14,319 nt of DNA. Origin: JBBQFC01 sp038321615 (GTDB lineage: Bacteria; Bacteroidota; Bacteroidia; Flavobacteriales_D; Cryomorphaceae). Below, piece by piece: positions 1 to 6,672 of the stretch (the first letter of the stretch is position 1; each line of letters opens with the position of its first letter). The DNA lies in contig JBBQFC010000072.1 of the NCBI GenBank assembly GCA_038321615.1, forward strand, positions 1-14,319. Reading direction: 5' to 3'. The position numbers and the translations under genes are program-made. The notes under the pieces are model-generated. The model was not told the DNA's origin and searched no databases. It saw only the letters and a list, made by a program, of their open reading frames with translations.

Positions 1-273
1 GCCAATGGCTCCAAAATGCTCCGTATGAGCATCGCCACCGACGCTTCTTACAAAGACGCGGATGGCAAAAAAGTGCAGGACACCCAATGGCATACCCTCG
101 TGGCATGGAACAAGACCGCCGAACTTGCTGAGAAGCTTTGCACCAAAGGAAAGCAGATCGCTGTGGAAGGCGCATTGGTAAACCGCCAATGGGACGATAA
201 AGACGGCACCAAGCGCTACGCCACCGAAGTACGGCTCGAGAGCTTCTTGTTGCTCGGGAAGAAGGAAGATTGA
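1..273 (+). CDS. ssb: Single-stranded DNA-binding protein, C-terminal part (5' end outside window)
   Basis: SSB coats single-stranded DNA during replication, recombination and repair. The frame is open from base 1, so the gene starts upstream; 90 residues are visible. The segment matches the second half of the OB fold of bacterial SSBs: a WHTLVAW strand (residues 29-35 of the visible part), then AELAEKLCTKGKQIAVEGAL, then an RYATEVRLESFLLLG strand. The internal ATG codons at bases 16 and 28 are not starts, because the fold would be broken. The protein ends in GKKED soon after the last OB strand. It lacks the long Gly/Pro-rich linker and the acidic tip ending in PF with which major SSBs recruit partners, so this is a short SSB, a form common in Bacteroidota. 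An intrinsic terminator follows 28 bases after the stop. Family assignment is secure; whether it is the main or an accessory SSB is not. Confidence 0.93.
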   Translation, partial: ANGSKMLRMSIATDASYKDADGKKVQDTQWHTLVAWNKTAELAEKLCTKGKQIAVEGALVNRQWDDKDGTKRYATEVRLESFLLLGKKED

Positions 274-301
274 AAATTAGTTTTTACCGCTGAAACAGTA
301 G

Positions 302-328
302 GGCGCGACGCAAGTTGCGCCTTTTTTT
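302..328 (+). terminator. Rho-independent terminator after ssb
   Basis: An 8-bp stem (302-309 paired with 314-321, one G-U pair) closes a GCAA tetraloop of the GNRA type and is followed directly by seven T (322-328). It lies 28 bases past the ssb stop codon and isolates that transcript from the propeller gene downstream. Confidence 0.92.
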
Positions 329-468
329 CTCTCAAGCTCATTTGCAATAGCCGGCAAATTAGTCATCAAAAGTCTAAGACCTGTTAAGATTGCTCAAAGA
401 TTTTAACTGAAATGCCGGATTACCAGGCTTCATAATAGCATCCTTCAGGATCTAATTAATTCACCCGC

Positions 469-2190
469 ATGAAAGATTTTGATTTTAAATTGCTCCTGTT
501 TCTCTTCTCCTTATTCGGCATTAACCATGTCACGCAAGCGCAATCGCTCATTTGGGCCAAACGGATGGGCGGGACAGAGAACGAAACTGGCTCTGCCGTT
601 GCGATAGACAACCTTTCAAATGTGATCACAATAGGTTCCTTTCAAGGCTTAGTTGATTTCGATCCAGGTGAAGATTATGCCCTTCTAAACTCGGAAGGAG
701 GAAGCGATGCCTTTATTTCAAAATTAGATGCACAAGGAAATGTCATTTGGGCAAAACAATTTGGTGGTTATTTAAATGATGCCGCCAGTGGAATCTCCAT
801 AGATGATACCGGGAATATTTTTGTTGTTGGTTCATTTGAAGGAGCATTTCAAGCTCAAACAAGTTCGGGTTTGGTTCAAATTACTTCCAATGGCTCCTTG
901 GACATCTTCATTTCTAAATACGACTCTTCGGGTAATTTAATATGGATCAAAACTATGGGAGGAAATGATTGGGACCAAGCCTTTGACCTTGAAATGGACG
1001 CAGACGGAAATATTTTTATTACAGGTTACCTCCGCGGACAAGTTGATCTTGATCCCGGACCAAACGAGTTTCTGATTGACCTTAATCCGAACAATAACAA
1101 TTCCGATATTTTCATTCTTAAACTTAATGCGAATGGAGATTTTATCTGGGGTAAAGGAATTGGCAACGACAGTCTGGATGAAGGATATGCGCTCGCCATA
1201 GATCCTTCGGGTTCGGTTATAATGACCGGAGCTTTCCGTGGGACGGTTGATTTTGATCCCGGACACGATATCTTTGAGTTAACCGCGATAGAAGACTTTG
1301 ACACATTTATTGTCAAACTTGATGCAAGCGGAAACTTCGAATGGGGAAAATCTATAAGTAGCGGCAATAATAATAGAGGTTATGATGTCGCCGCTGATAC
1401 CGATGGAAATATCTGTGTTGTAGGATACTTCAGCTCTACGGCAGATTTCGACCCCGGCTCCGACACTTTTGAGCTCTCTGCATTTGGGTATTCCGATATC
1501 TACGTGCTCAAGCTTTTGCCCAATGGAAGTCTGCTTTGGGCAAAACAGATTGGCGGCACGAACCAGGCACAGGCTTTTAGTGTGGCTATAGACAACTCAA
1601 ACAATATCTACTTGACTGGCTATATTTCTGGTACCATTGATGCCGATCCGGGATTTGGAAATTATTCTATCACCTCGCAAGGCATTGACGATATAATAAT
1701 TGAGAAACTCGATGAAGATGGTATGCTGTTATGGGCTCACGGCCTTGGATCAGGAACGGCAGAAATCGGATATGGCTTAGCCGTAGACGAAAATCAACAA
1801 CTCTATTGTACAGGATATTTCAGTGGGCCCGTCGATTTTGACCCAAGCCCAGCGGCAACAAGTCTTCTAAATATCCAGAATATGGACATATTCATCTTAA
1901 AATGGGGTACCGAAGTCAATTCGGCAAATCAAAGCACCAGCCAGGTGCATCCGATTACCGTCTTCCCAAATCCGGGCAACGGACATTTCAGACTCTCCTT
2001 CGAGGGTATCTCAAATCCTTCAACTACCTACCAAATTTTTATTTACAACGCATTTGGACAAGTGGTTCTTTCAATGATTTCGACCAATAATTCTCCCGAA
2101 ATTGACTTGTCTGCTTATCCAAGCGGTATTTATATTTTAAAGGCAGTTCATGCCCGGGATATTTATTCCGCCAAATTGATAGTGGAATAG
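469..2190 (+). CDS. Secreted seven-bladed SBBP-type beta-propeller protein with type IX secretion sorting domain
   Basis: The protein is predicted to be exported and released or surface-anchored by the Bacteroidota type IX secretion system; its ligand is unknown. It has 573 residues. Residues 1-24 form a signal peptide with a hydrophobic core (LLLFLFSLFG) and likely cleavage after TQA. Seven tandem repeats follow. Each is marked by a Trp in a WAK/WGK/WIK/WAH context at residues 29, 94, 159, 227, 292, 357 and 422, so spacing is 65, 65, 68, 65, 65 and 65. Each carries a D/N-G turn and a DxDPG-like loop (63-67, 193-197, 261-265, 326-330, 391-395, 456-460). Blade 2 lacks the DPG loop. Seven such repeats fit a closed propeller of the SBBP family. 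Residues about 497-573 are a type A sorting domain (FPNPGNG near 499, YPSGIYILK near 550). The gene is AT-richer than the housekeeping genes. The start is the first ATG before the signal peptide. Domain reading is firm, function is not. Confidence 0.9.
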   Translation: MKDFDFKLLLFLFSLFGINHVTQAQSLIWAKRMGGTENETGSAVAIDNLSNVITIGSFQGLVDFDPGEDYALLNSEGGSDAFISKLDAQGNVIWAKQFGGYLNDAASGISIDDTGNIFVVGSFEGAFQAQTSSGLVQITSNGSLDIFISKYDSSGNLIWIKTMGGNDWDQAFDLEMDADGNIFITGYLRGQVDLDPGPNEFLIDLNPNNNNSDIFILKLNANGDFIWGKGIGNDSLDEGYALAIDPSGSVIMTGAFRGTVDFDPGHDIFELTAIEDFDTFIVKLDASGNFEWGKSISSGNNNRGYDVAADTDGNICVVGYFSSTADFDPGSDTFELSAFGYSDIYVLKLLPNGSLLWAKQIGGTNQAQAFSVAIDNSNNIYLTGYISGTIDADPGFGNYSITSQGIDDIIIEKLDEDGMLLWAHGLGSGTAEIGYGLAVDENQQLYCTGYFSGPVDFDPSPAATSLLNIQNMDIFILKWGTEVNSANQSTSQVHPITVFPNPGNGHFRLSFEGISNPSTTYQIFIYNAFGQVVLSMISTNNSPEIDLSAYPSGIYILKAVHARDIYSAKLIVE

Positions 2191-2209
2191 AACACCTTCC
2201 GGCTACTTT

Positions 2210-2347
2210 CTACTTCCTGGCGGCGTTTTCGATTTCCAAACTTCCAGCAACTGAATAAACCTTCAGCTCCTCCATCAGAAAATTGAACGCCCGGCTGTTG
2301 CTCAAAACGAAATTGATGTCAAAATCAATCGTGGTTGAATCATGCAG
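2210..2347 (-). pseudogene. Possible C-terminal remnant of an unknown protein
   Basis: On the minus strand a frame of 45 codons runs from just after an in-frame TAG (2348-2350) to a TAG stop (2210-2212). Its translation has protein-like character: a hydrophobic stretch DFDINFVLSN, then AFNFLMEELKVYSVAG, then a charged end. The only Met lies at codon 25, with no convincing ribosome-binding context, so it is not a normal gene. It sits between the convergent propeller gene and tRNA-Arg. I recognise no family. It may be the decayed 3' end of a lost gene or a chance open frame. The rest of the gap from 2191 to 2465 shows no other coding signal. Confidence 0.22.
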
Positions 2348-2427
2348 CTACCAACCGCAGGCAAACCAGCGCAATTAGAGCGTGTGGACGAAAAGCCCCC
2401 TGGCGCAAAAAGGATAAAGCTTCTTGC

Positions 2428-2453
2428 TGTCTGTACTGGGCAATAGTCAGACA
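2428..2453 (-). terminator. Hairpin downstream of tRNA-Arg, possible terminator
   Basis: The arms 2428-2436 and 2446-2453 pair over 8 bp with one bulged base and a 9-base loop, 13 bases beyond the 3' end of the tRNA on the minus strand. A run of five T lies between tRNA and hairpin, but no T-run follows the hairpin, so it is not a classical intrinsic terminator. It could instead limit 3' trimming of the tRNA precursor. Confidence 0.25.
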
Positions 2454-2465
2454 ATCGTTAAAAAG

Positions 2466-2537
2466 CAGCCCCGACAGGAATCGAACCTGTATCTAAAGTT
2501 TAGGAAACTTCTATTCTATCCATTGAACTACGGGGCC
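2466..2537 (-). tRNA. tRNA-Arg, anticodon CCU
   Basis: The minus strand folds into a complete 72-nt cloverleaf. The acceptor stem is 7 bp with a G1-U72 wobble (2531-2537 with 2467-2473). The D arm has 4 bp (GTTC/GAAT). The anticodon stem has 5 bp around the loop TTCCTAA, giving anticodon CCU, which reads the Arg codon AGG. The variable loop has 4 nt. The T arm is ACAGG/CCTGT around TTCGATT. The discriminator base is G and CCA is not encoded, so it must be added after transcription. The gene starts 24 nt downstream of the metG stop on the same strand and has its own -7 promoter box just upstream. It could therefore be transcribed alone or as the tail of the metG transcript. Confidence 0.96.
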
Positions 2538-2548
2538 GGAAATCTTTG

Positions 2549-2556
2549 CAAAAGTA
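2549..2556 (-). promoter_or_regulatory. Bacteroidota -7 box (TAnnTTTG) for tRNA-Arg
   Basis: The minus strand reads TACTTTTG here, an exact match to the Bacteroidota -7 consensus TAnnTTTG. Transcription would begin near base 2542, about 5 nt before the mature tRNA 5' end at 2537, so the leader would be very short. No good -33 TTTG/TTG element is visible at the usual distance. The position fits a promoter well, but the box is only six defined bases. Confidence 0.55.
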
Positions 2557-2561
2557 CGATT

Positions 2562-4643
2562 CTATCGCACCTCGCTACCCGTTTCGGGTTCGCCTTCGGC
2601 GCGCACGAATCGGAGGGTGCCGTCGGCATCTTCAGACATCAAAATCATACCCTGCGAGTCGATGCCTTTTATCTTGCGTGGAGCCAAATTCAGCAACACG
2701 CTAACCTGCTGACCAGGCAATTTTTCGGGATCAAAATAAGCGGCTATGCCCGATACCACGGTGCGGGTATCTACGCCTGTATCAAGAGTAATTTTTAGCA
2801 GTTTATCCGTTTTCGGTACGCGCTCAGCAGCGATGATCTTGGCTGTACGGATATCCATTTTCATGAAATCGTCGTAAGCAATGGTCGATTTTTCGGGGTT
2901 CACTTTTTTTGTATTTACGATAGACTCCGCCGCCGAAGCCTGGAGTTTGGATATTTCTGCTTCTACCATTTCGTCGTCTATGCGGGTGTACAGCAATTCG
3001 GGAGCGGCTATCGGCGTGCCGGATTCTAATAGGGAGATGCTGCCAGCCGAAGACCAATCGATGGCTCCAAGCCCCAACCAACGGCTCAGTTTGGCAGCGG
3101 TAGCGGGCAAAAAAGGTGATGCAAGCACGGCGAGATTCGCCGTAATTTGAAGGCAGGCATGGAGTATAATTCCCGCTCCGTGTGGATCGGTCTTGAAGAG
3201 CTTCCAGGGTTCCGTTTCGGTGAGCAATTTATTTCCAATCCGCGCCACATTCATCATTTCGGCCTGCGCATCGCGAAAGCGGTATTGCTCGATACTTGCC
3301 GCAATGCTATCGCGAGCGGCTTCAAGGCTCGACTGCAAACTGTTCTCCCCTGGCTTATGGAGCTCATCGGCGGAAGCCGTTGGAACTTTGCCATCGAAAA
3401 ATTTATGAACGAGAACCAAGGTGCGATTCACGAAATTGCCCAAAATAGCCACTAACTCATTGTTCACCCGGGCTTGGTAATCGCCCCAGGTAAACTCGCT
3501 ATCGCGAAATTCTGGAGCGATTGCGGTGAGCACGTAGCGCAACTCGTCTTCCCTTCCGGGAAAATCGGCCATGTACTCATGCAGCCAAACGGCCCAGTTG
3601 CGCGAGGTGGAAATTTTCTTGCCTTCGAGATTTAAAAACTCATTGGCCGGTACATTTTCGGGGAGAATAAAATCGCCATGTGCGCGCAGCAAAGCAGGGA
3701 AAATAATGCAGTGAAACACGATATTGTCCTTGGCAAGAAAATGCACCAACTTGGTATCGGGGCTTTGCCAATAAGGCTTCCAATCTTTGCCGGTAAGCTC
3801 AGCCCAGGCCTTGGTGGCCGAAATATACCCAATAGGCGCATCGAGCCATACATAGAGCACTTTGCCTACCGCACTGTCGAGCGGTACTTTCACTCCCCAA
3901 TCGAGGTCGCGGGTCATAGCTCGGGGCTGAAGACCGCCGTCAATCCACGATTTGCATTGCCCTATTACCTGGCGTTTCCAAAGGGCTGGGTCGTGCAGTT
4001 GCTCCTCCCCGATCTTTCCTTCCAGTATCCAGGTGCGAAGCCAATCTTCATGCTTGTTGAGCGGGAGGTACCAATGCTCGGTTTGGCGGAGCTCCGGCTT
4101 GCCCCCGCTAAGGGTAGAACGCGGATTAATCAACTCTTGCGGGCTCAAGGTCGAGCCGCAATTTTCGCATTGATCGCCGTAGGCGTTTTCATTGCCGCAT
4201 TTGGGACAAGTACCCACTATAAAGCGGTCGGCCAAAAATTGATTGGCTTCCGTATCGAAATATTGTTCTGATGTGCTTATTTCAAAAGCGTCGTTTTCCA
4301 ATAATTTCAGAAAGAAATCTTGAGCTGTGCGATGGTGCAGGGGGGCGGAAGTGCGGTGGTAAATGTCGAAACCAATCCCGAAGTCGGCAAAGGCTCTCTC
4401 GTTTATAGCGTGATACTTATCGACCACTTCCTGCGGGCTTACGCCTTCTTTCCGCGCCTTTATGGAAATGGCCGCGCCATGTTCATCGCTTCCGCAAACA
4501 AAAATAACATCGCGGTTTTGAAGCCGTAGGTAGCGCACATAGGTATCGGCCGGGAGGTAAACGCCCGCTACGTGGCCAATATGTAAAGGCCCATTGGCAT
4601 AGGGAAGAGCGGCAGTAACGGTAGTTCTTTTTGGAATATTCAC
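2562..4643 (-). CDS. metG: Methionyl-tRNA synthetase with C-terminal tRNA-binding domain
   Basis: MetG charges tRNA-Met with methionine in the cytoplasm; it is essential for translation. From the GTG proposed here (4641-4643) it has 693 residues, close to the E. coli type dimeric enzyme. Class I signatures are present: the first is YANGPLHIGH (HIGH at 21-24). A zinc knuckle has CPKC and CENC (Cys 146, 149, 159, 162). The second class I signature is GKKISTS (KISTS 343-347). Residues from about 586 to the end form an EMAPII/Trbp111-like OB fold (DDFMKMDIRTAKI... VLLNLAPRKIKGI...GMILMS), which binds tRNA and dimerises the enzyme. The longest open frame begins at a TTG (4692-4694), but that lies upstream of an exact -7 promoter box, and the family normally has only about 10 residues before the TAALPYANG strand. 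The GTG gives MNIPKRTTVTAALPYANG and is preferred. The gene is divergent from the LD-carboxypeptidase gene. Confidence 0.96.
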   Translation of the reverse strand: MNIPKRTTVTAALPYANGPLHIGHVAGVYLPADTYVRYLRLQNRDVIFVCGSDEHGAAISIKARKEGVSPQEVVDKYHAINERAFADFGIGFDIYHRTSAPLHHRTAQDFFLKLLENDAFEISTSEQYFDTEANQFLADRFIVGTCPKCGNENAYGDQCENCGSTLSPQELINPRSTLSGGKPELRQTEHWYLPLNKHEDWLRTWILEGKIGEEQLHDPALWKRQVIGQCKSWIDGGLQPRAMTRDLDWGVKVPLDSAVGKVLYVWLDAPIGYISATKAWAELTGKDWKPYWQSPDTKLVHFLAKDNIVFHCIIFPALLRAHGDFILPENVPANEFLNLEGKKISTSRNWAVWLHEYMADFPGREDELRYVLTAIAPEFRDSEFTWGDYQARVNNELVAILGNFVNRTLVLVHKFFDGKVPTASADELHKPGENSLQSSLEAARDSIAASIEQYRFRDAQAEMMNVARIGNKLLTETEPWKLFKTDPHGAGIILHACLQITANLAVLASPFLPATAAKLSRWLGLGAIDWSSAGSISLLESGTPIAAPELLYTRIDDEMVEAEISKLQASAAESIVNTKKVNPEKSTIAYDDFMKMDIRTAKIIAAERVPKTDKLLKITLDTGVDTRTVVSGIAAYFDPEKLPGQQVSVLLNLAPRKIKGIDSQGMILMSEDADGTLRFVRAEGEPETGSEVR

Positions 4644-4668
4644 CAAGAATGTGCTTGTTTGTGACCCG

Positions 4669-4676
4669 CAAAGATA
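4669..4676 (-). promoter_or_regulatory. Bacteroidota -7 box (TAnnTTTG) for metG
   Basis: The minus strand reads TATCTTTG, an exact TAnnTTTG match. A transcript would start near base 4662, about 19 nt upstream of the GTG codon at 4641-4643 and downstream of the TTG codon at 4692-4694. It therefore decides the start of metG. The only TTG upstream (4692-4694) is 15 nt away, shorter than usual for a -33 element. Confidence 0.55.
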
Positions 4677-4696
4677 ATAAAGCCCATTAGCCAATT

Positions 4697-5599
4697 ATGC
4701 CCATCCTACTCCCTCCCAGCCTTCAGCGCGGCGACCTTGTACACCTGGTAGCTCCCGCCCGCGGCATAGCGCGCGAAACACTTGATTTAGCGCGGATCCT
4801 ACTGCAAAAGTGGGGGCTACGCACCGAGTTTGGCACGCATCTTTTCGACCGTCAAAATCAATTTGCGGGAAGCGACGCTGCCAGAGCCGCCGATATCAAC
4901 GCTGCTATTCGCGATAAGCATTGCCGCGCCATATGGTGCGCCCGCGGGGGCTATGGATCGGTGCGGATCTTGGATCAGATTGATTGGGCCGCTTTCGCTA
5001 AAACGCCGAAATGGATAGCAGGCTACAGCGATATTACTGCACTCCTCCACCACAGCCTTCAAGCTTCGGGAGTGGCTGGGATCCATGCTACCATGCCTGT
5101 GAATATCCCCACCCATTCGGCGGAGAGCTTTGAAACCTTGCGTGCCCTCTTATTTGGCGAAAGCCGGGAAACTACCTGGGCACCGCACCTGCTAAACCGG
5201 GCTGGAACCGGAGAAGGCGAGCTGGTAGGAGGAAATTTGAGCGTAATGTGCAGCCTGCTCGGATCGGCAAGCGAAATAGACACCGCGGGAAAAATATTGG
5301 TGCTCGAAGATCTCGATGAATACCTCTACCACATCGACCGGATGATGATAATGTTAAAAAGAGCTGGGAAGCTTGAGAATTTAGCAGGACTCATCATAGG
5401 CGGAATGAGCGATATGCACGACAATGCCGTCCCTTTCGGAAAAAGCGCTGAAGAAATCATTGGCGAAAGCGTGGAGCCTTTCAACTTTCCTGTGGCTTTT
5501 GGTTTCCCTTCGGGGCATATTCATCAAAACCATGCATGGATACATGGTAAAAAACGAAGGCTGACCGTGAATCACGATCAGCCTGTAGCGTTGTGGTAA
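4697..5599 (+). CDS. ldcA: LD-carboxypeptidase, peptidase family S66
   Basis: S66 enzymes remove the terminal D-alanine from murein tetrapeptides (an L,D bond) during cell-wall recycling, using a Ser-Glu-His triad. All 300 residues fit the family length. The N-terminal strand DLVHLVAPARG (13-23) is followed by CARGGYGSVR (81-90). The nucleophile is in GYSD (Ser111), with Glu204 in LVLEDLDEY and His274 in FPSGHIHQN. The middle segment GELVGGNLSVMCSLLGS (174-190) is also typical. No signal peptide is seen, so it acts in the cytoplasm. The start is the ATG at 4697, 53 nt from the divergent metG start. The 3' end faces the DUF4412 gene with only 10 nt between the stop codons, and codons 285-296 also contain that gene's terminator. 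No intrinsic terminator is visible on the plus strand, so read-through antisense to the neighbour is possible. Microcin-immunity MccF is a relative, but the context suggests housekeeping. Confidence 0.93.
   Translation: MPILLPPSLQRGDLVHLVAPARGIARETLDLARILLQKWGLRTEFGTHLFDRQNQFAGSDAARAADINAAIRDKHCRAIWCARGGYGSVRILDQIDWAAFAKTPKWIAGYSDITALLHHSLQASGVAGIHATMPVNIPTHSAESFETLRALLFGESRETTWAPHLLNRAGTGEGELVGGNLSVMCSLLGSASEIDTAGKILVLEDLDEYLYHIDRMMIMLKRAGKLENLAGLIIGGMSDMHDNAVPFGKSAEEIIGESVEPFNFPVAFGFPSGHIHQNHAWIHGKKRRLTVNHDQPVALW
5549..5583 (-). terminator. Rho-independent terminator of the DUF4412 gene, inside ldcA
   Basis: Bases 5559-5583 form a near-perfect inverted repeat. The outer arms of 6 bp (5559-5564 with 5578-5583) and inner arms of 4 bp (5566-5569 with 5573-5576) are separated by a single C-A mismatch, with a 3-base loop. 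Read on the minus strand it is followed by TTCG and then six T (5554 down to 5549). It lies 26 nt beyond the stop codon of the minus-strand gene. On the plus strand no T-run follows, so it serves only the minus transcript, although it lies wholly within coding sequence of the convergent gene. Confidence 0.85.
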
Positions 5600-5609
5600 A
5601 GAGGGCCGA

Positions 5610-6254
5610 TTACTCCCGCTCGAACTTCGTATAGTCAGATGGAATGATGAACAAATTATTGTTCAGTTCCCCTTTTGTAATGGTGTTTACCTGGAGCTTT
5701 GTGAGCTCTACACCATCGGTCTTGCGCTCTATACCTACCATTGGGAAGTAACCAGCCAAGTCGGGAATGTTCATGAAATACACGGCTAATTTATCTTTGC
5801 GGTTAAGCGTTTCTAAAAGTGGAACCATAAAGTCAAAATCATCGTCGGCTACCCAATAGGTCACTTCCCGACCGTCGGTTTTGCCAGTTACCTTCACCTC
5901 GGTACAGCTGTACCCGTTGATGGTTTTTGTATTGTTCGTTTTTTGAACGTACACCTCTGGCTCTTTGGTAGGGCGCTTGTTTGGCACGTCAATATACATT
6001 TTTCGTTCCGGGCTCAATGCTTTTACGGTGTTGGCCTTGATATCTACAATCATGATACCCTGGACTTCGCCATTTTCGCCGAGCTCTTCGACACGCACTT
6101 TATCACCTTTTACAAAATAGGTGTAATTTGCAGTAACAGGACCAATCGTTTTGGTAAATTTGATGGTGCCTTGAAAAGGTCCCGATGCAAACGCGCCCGA
6201 ACCCATGGTAACTACCAGCACAAGTGCTGCGATCTTTTTGTTAAACAGTTTCAT
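5610..6254 (-). CDS. Exported DUF4412 domain protein
   Basis: DUF4412 proteins are secreted or periplasmic proteins of unknown function found mainly in Bacteroidota. From the ATG at 6252-6254 the protein has 214 residues. Residues 1-23 are a signal peptide (MKLFNKK, hydrophobic core, GAFA then Ser). The mature part alternates short beta strands typical of the family: GTIKFTKTIG, YTYFVKGDKVRVEE, GIMIVDIKANTVKALSPERKMYID, INGYSCTEVKV, TYWVADD. It ends with a strand pair and IIPSDYTKFERE. No catalytic motif is visible. The frame extends 24 codons upstream to an ATG at 6326, but that would overlap the divergent yraN and put charged residues before the signal peptide, so it is rejected. Termination is by the hairpin at 5549-5583. 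The fold may resemble lipoprotein-carrier-like beta half barrels, which is inference. Confidence 0.85.
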   Translation of the reverse strand: MKLFNKKIAALVLVVTMGSGAFASGPFQGTIKFTKTIGPVTANYTYFVKGDKVRVEELGENGEVQGIMIVDIKANTVKALSPERKMYIDVPNKRPTKEPEVYVQKTNNTKTINGYSCTEVKVTGKTDGREVTYWVADDDFDFMVPLLETLNRKDKLAVYFMNIPDLAGYFPMVGIERKTDGVELTKLQVNTITKGELNNNLFIIPSDYTKFERE

Positions 6255-6304
6255 AACAGTTGTAAAGTTTAAGGAACCCTTCGATTCTCTAATTAAAATT
6301 AATA

Positions 6305-6670
6305 ATGTCTCTATCGACCTATTCAATCGGGAAGTCGGGCGAATCGATTGCTTCTACGCACTTGATAAACTTGGGTTTCAAAATTCTAGAACGAAATTGG
6401 CAATTTAGCCATGCGGAAATAGATATTATTGCTGACAATCAAGAGTTTATAATTTTTGTTGAAGTGAAGTATCGAAAGAGCAATACCTTTGGTGCGCCCG
6501 AGAGTTTTGTGAGCCGAAAGAAACAGGCACTCATCATCCGGGCTGCAAATGCCTACATCAGGCAAAAGAATGTGCAGACAGAAGCTCGATTTGACATTAT
6601 TGCCATTACCGGCATGGAGCCAAACCAGCAAATAGATCATATTCCATTTGCCTTTTATCCTACCCTATAG
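6305..6670 (+). CDS. yraN: YraN family (UPF0102) nuclease-like protein
   Basis: YraN proteins are small cytoplasmic proteins with a restriction-endonuclease-like fold and are thought to act on nucleic acid; the exact role is unsettled. All 121 residues fit the family. The N-terminal helix carries GKSGESIA (9-16), then LGFKILERNW. The nuclease-like signature follows as HAEIDIIA (37-43, with Glu38 and Asp40) and FVEVKYRK (51-58, with Glu53 and Lys55 forming ExK). The C-terminal part has RFDIIAI and ends in FAFYPTL. The ATG at 6305 is the only sensible start. It is divergent from the DUF4412 gene with 50 nt between starts. Its stop codon is 2 nt from the start of the pseudouridine synthase gene, so the two are probably co-transcribed and translationally coupled. 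Confidence 0.93.
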   Translation: MSLSTYSIGKSGESIASTHLINLGFKILERNWQFSHAEIDIIADNQEFIIFVEVKYRKSNTFGAPESFVSRKKQALIIRAANAYIRQKNVQTEARFDIIAITGMEPNQQIDHIPFAFYPTL

Positions 6671-6672
6671 CT

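Noticed and set aside
3678..4271. 197-codon plus-strand frame opposite metG
   Set aside because: metG is certain on the other strand with all catalytic motifs in this interval; the frame is a shadow.
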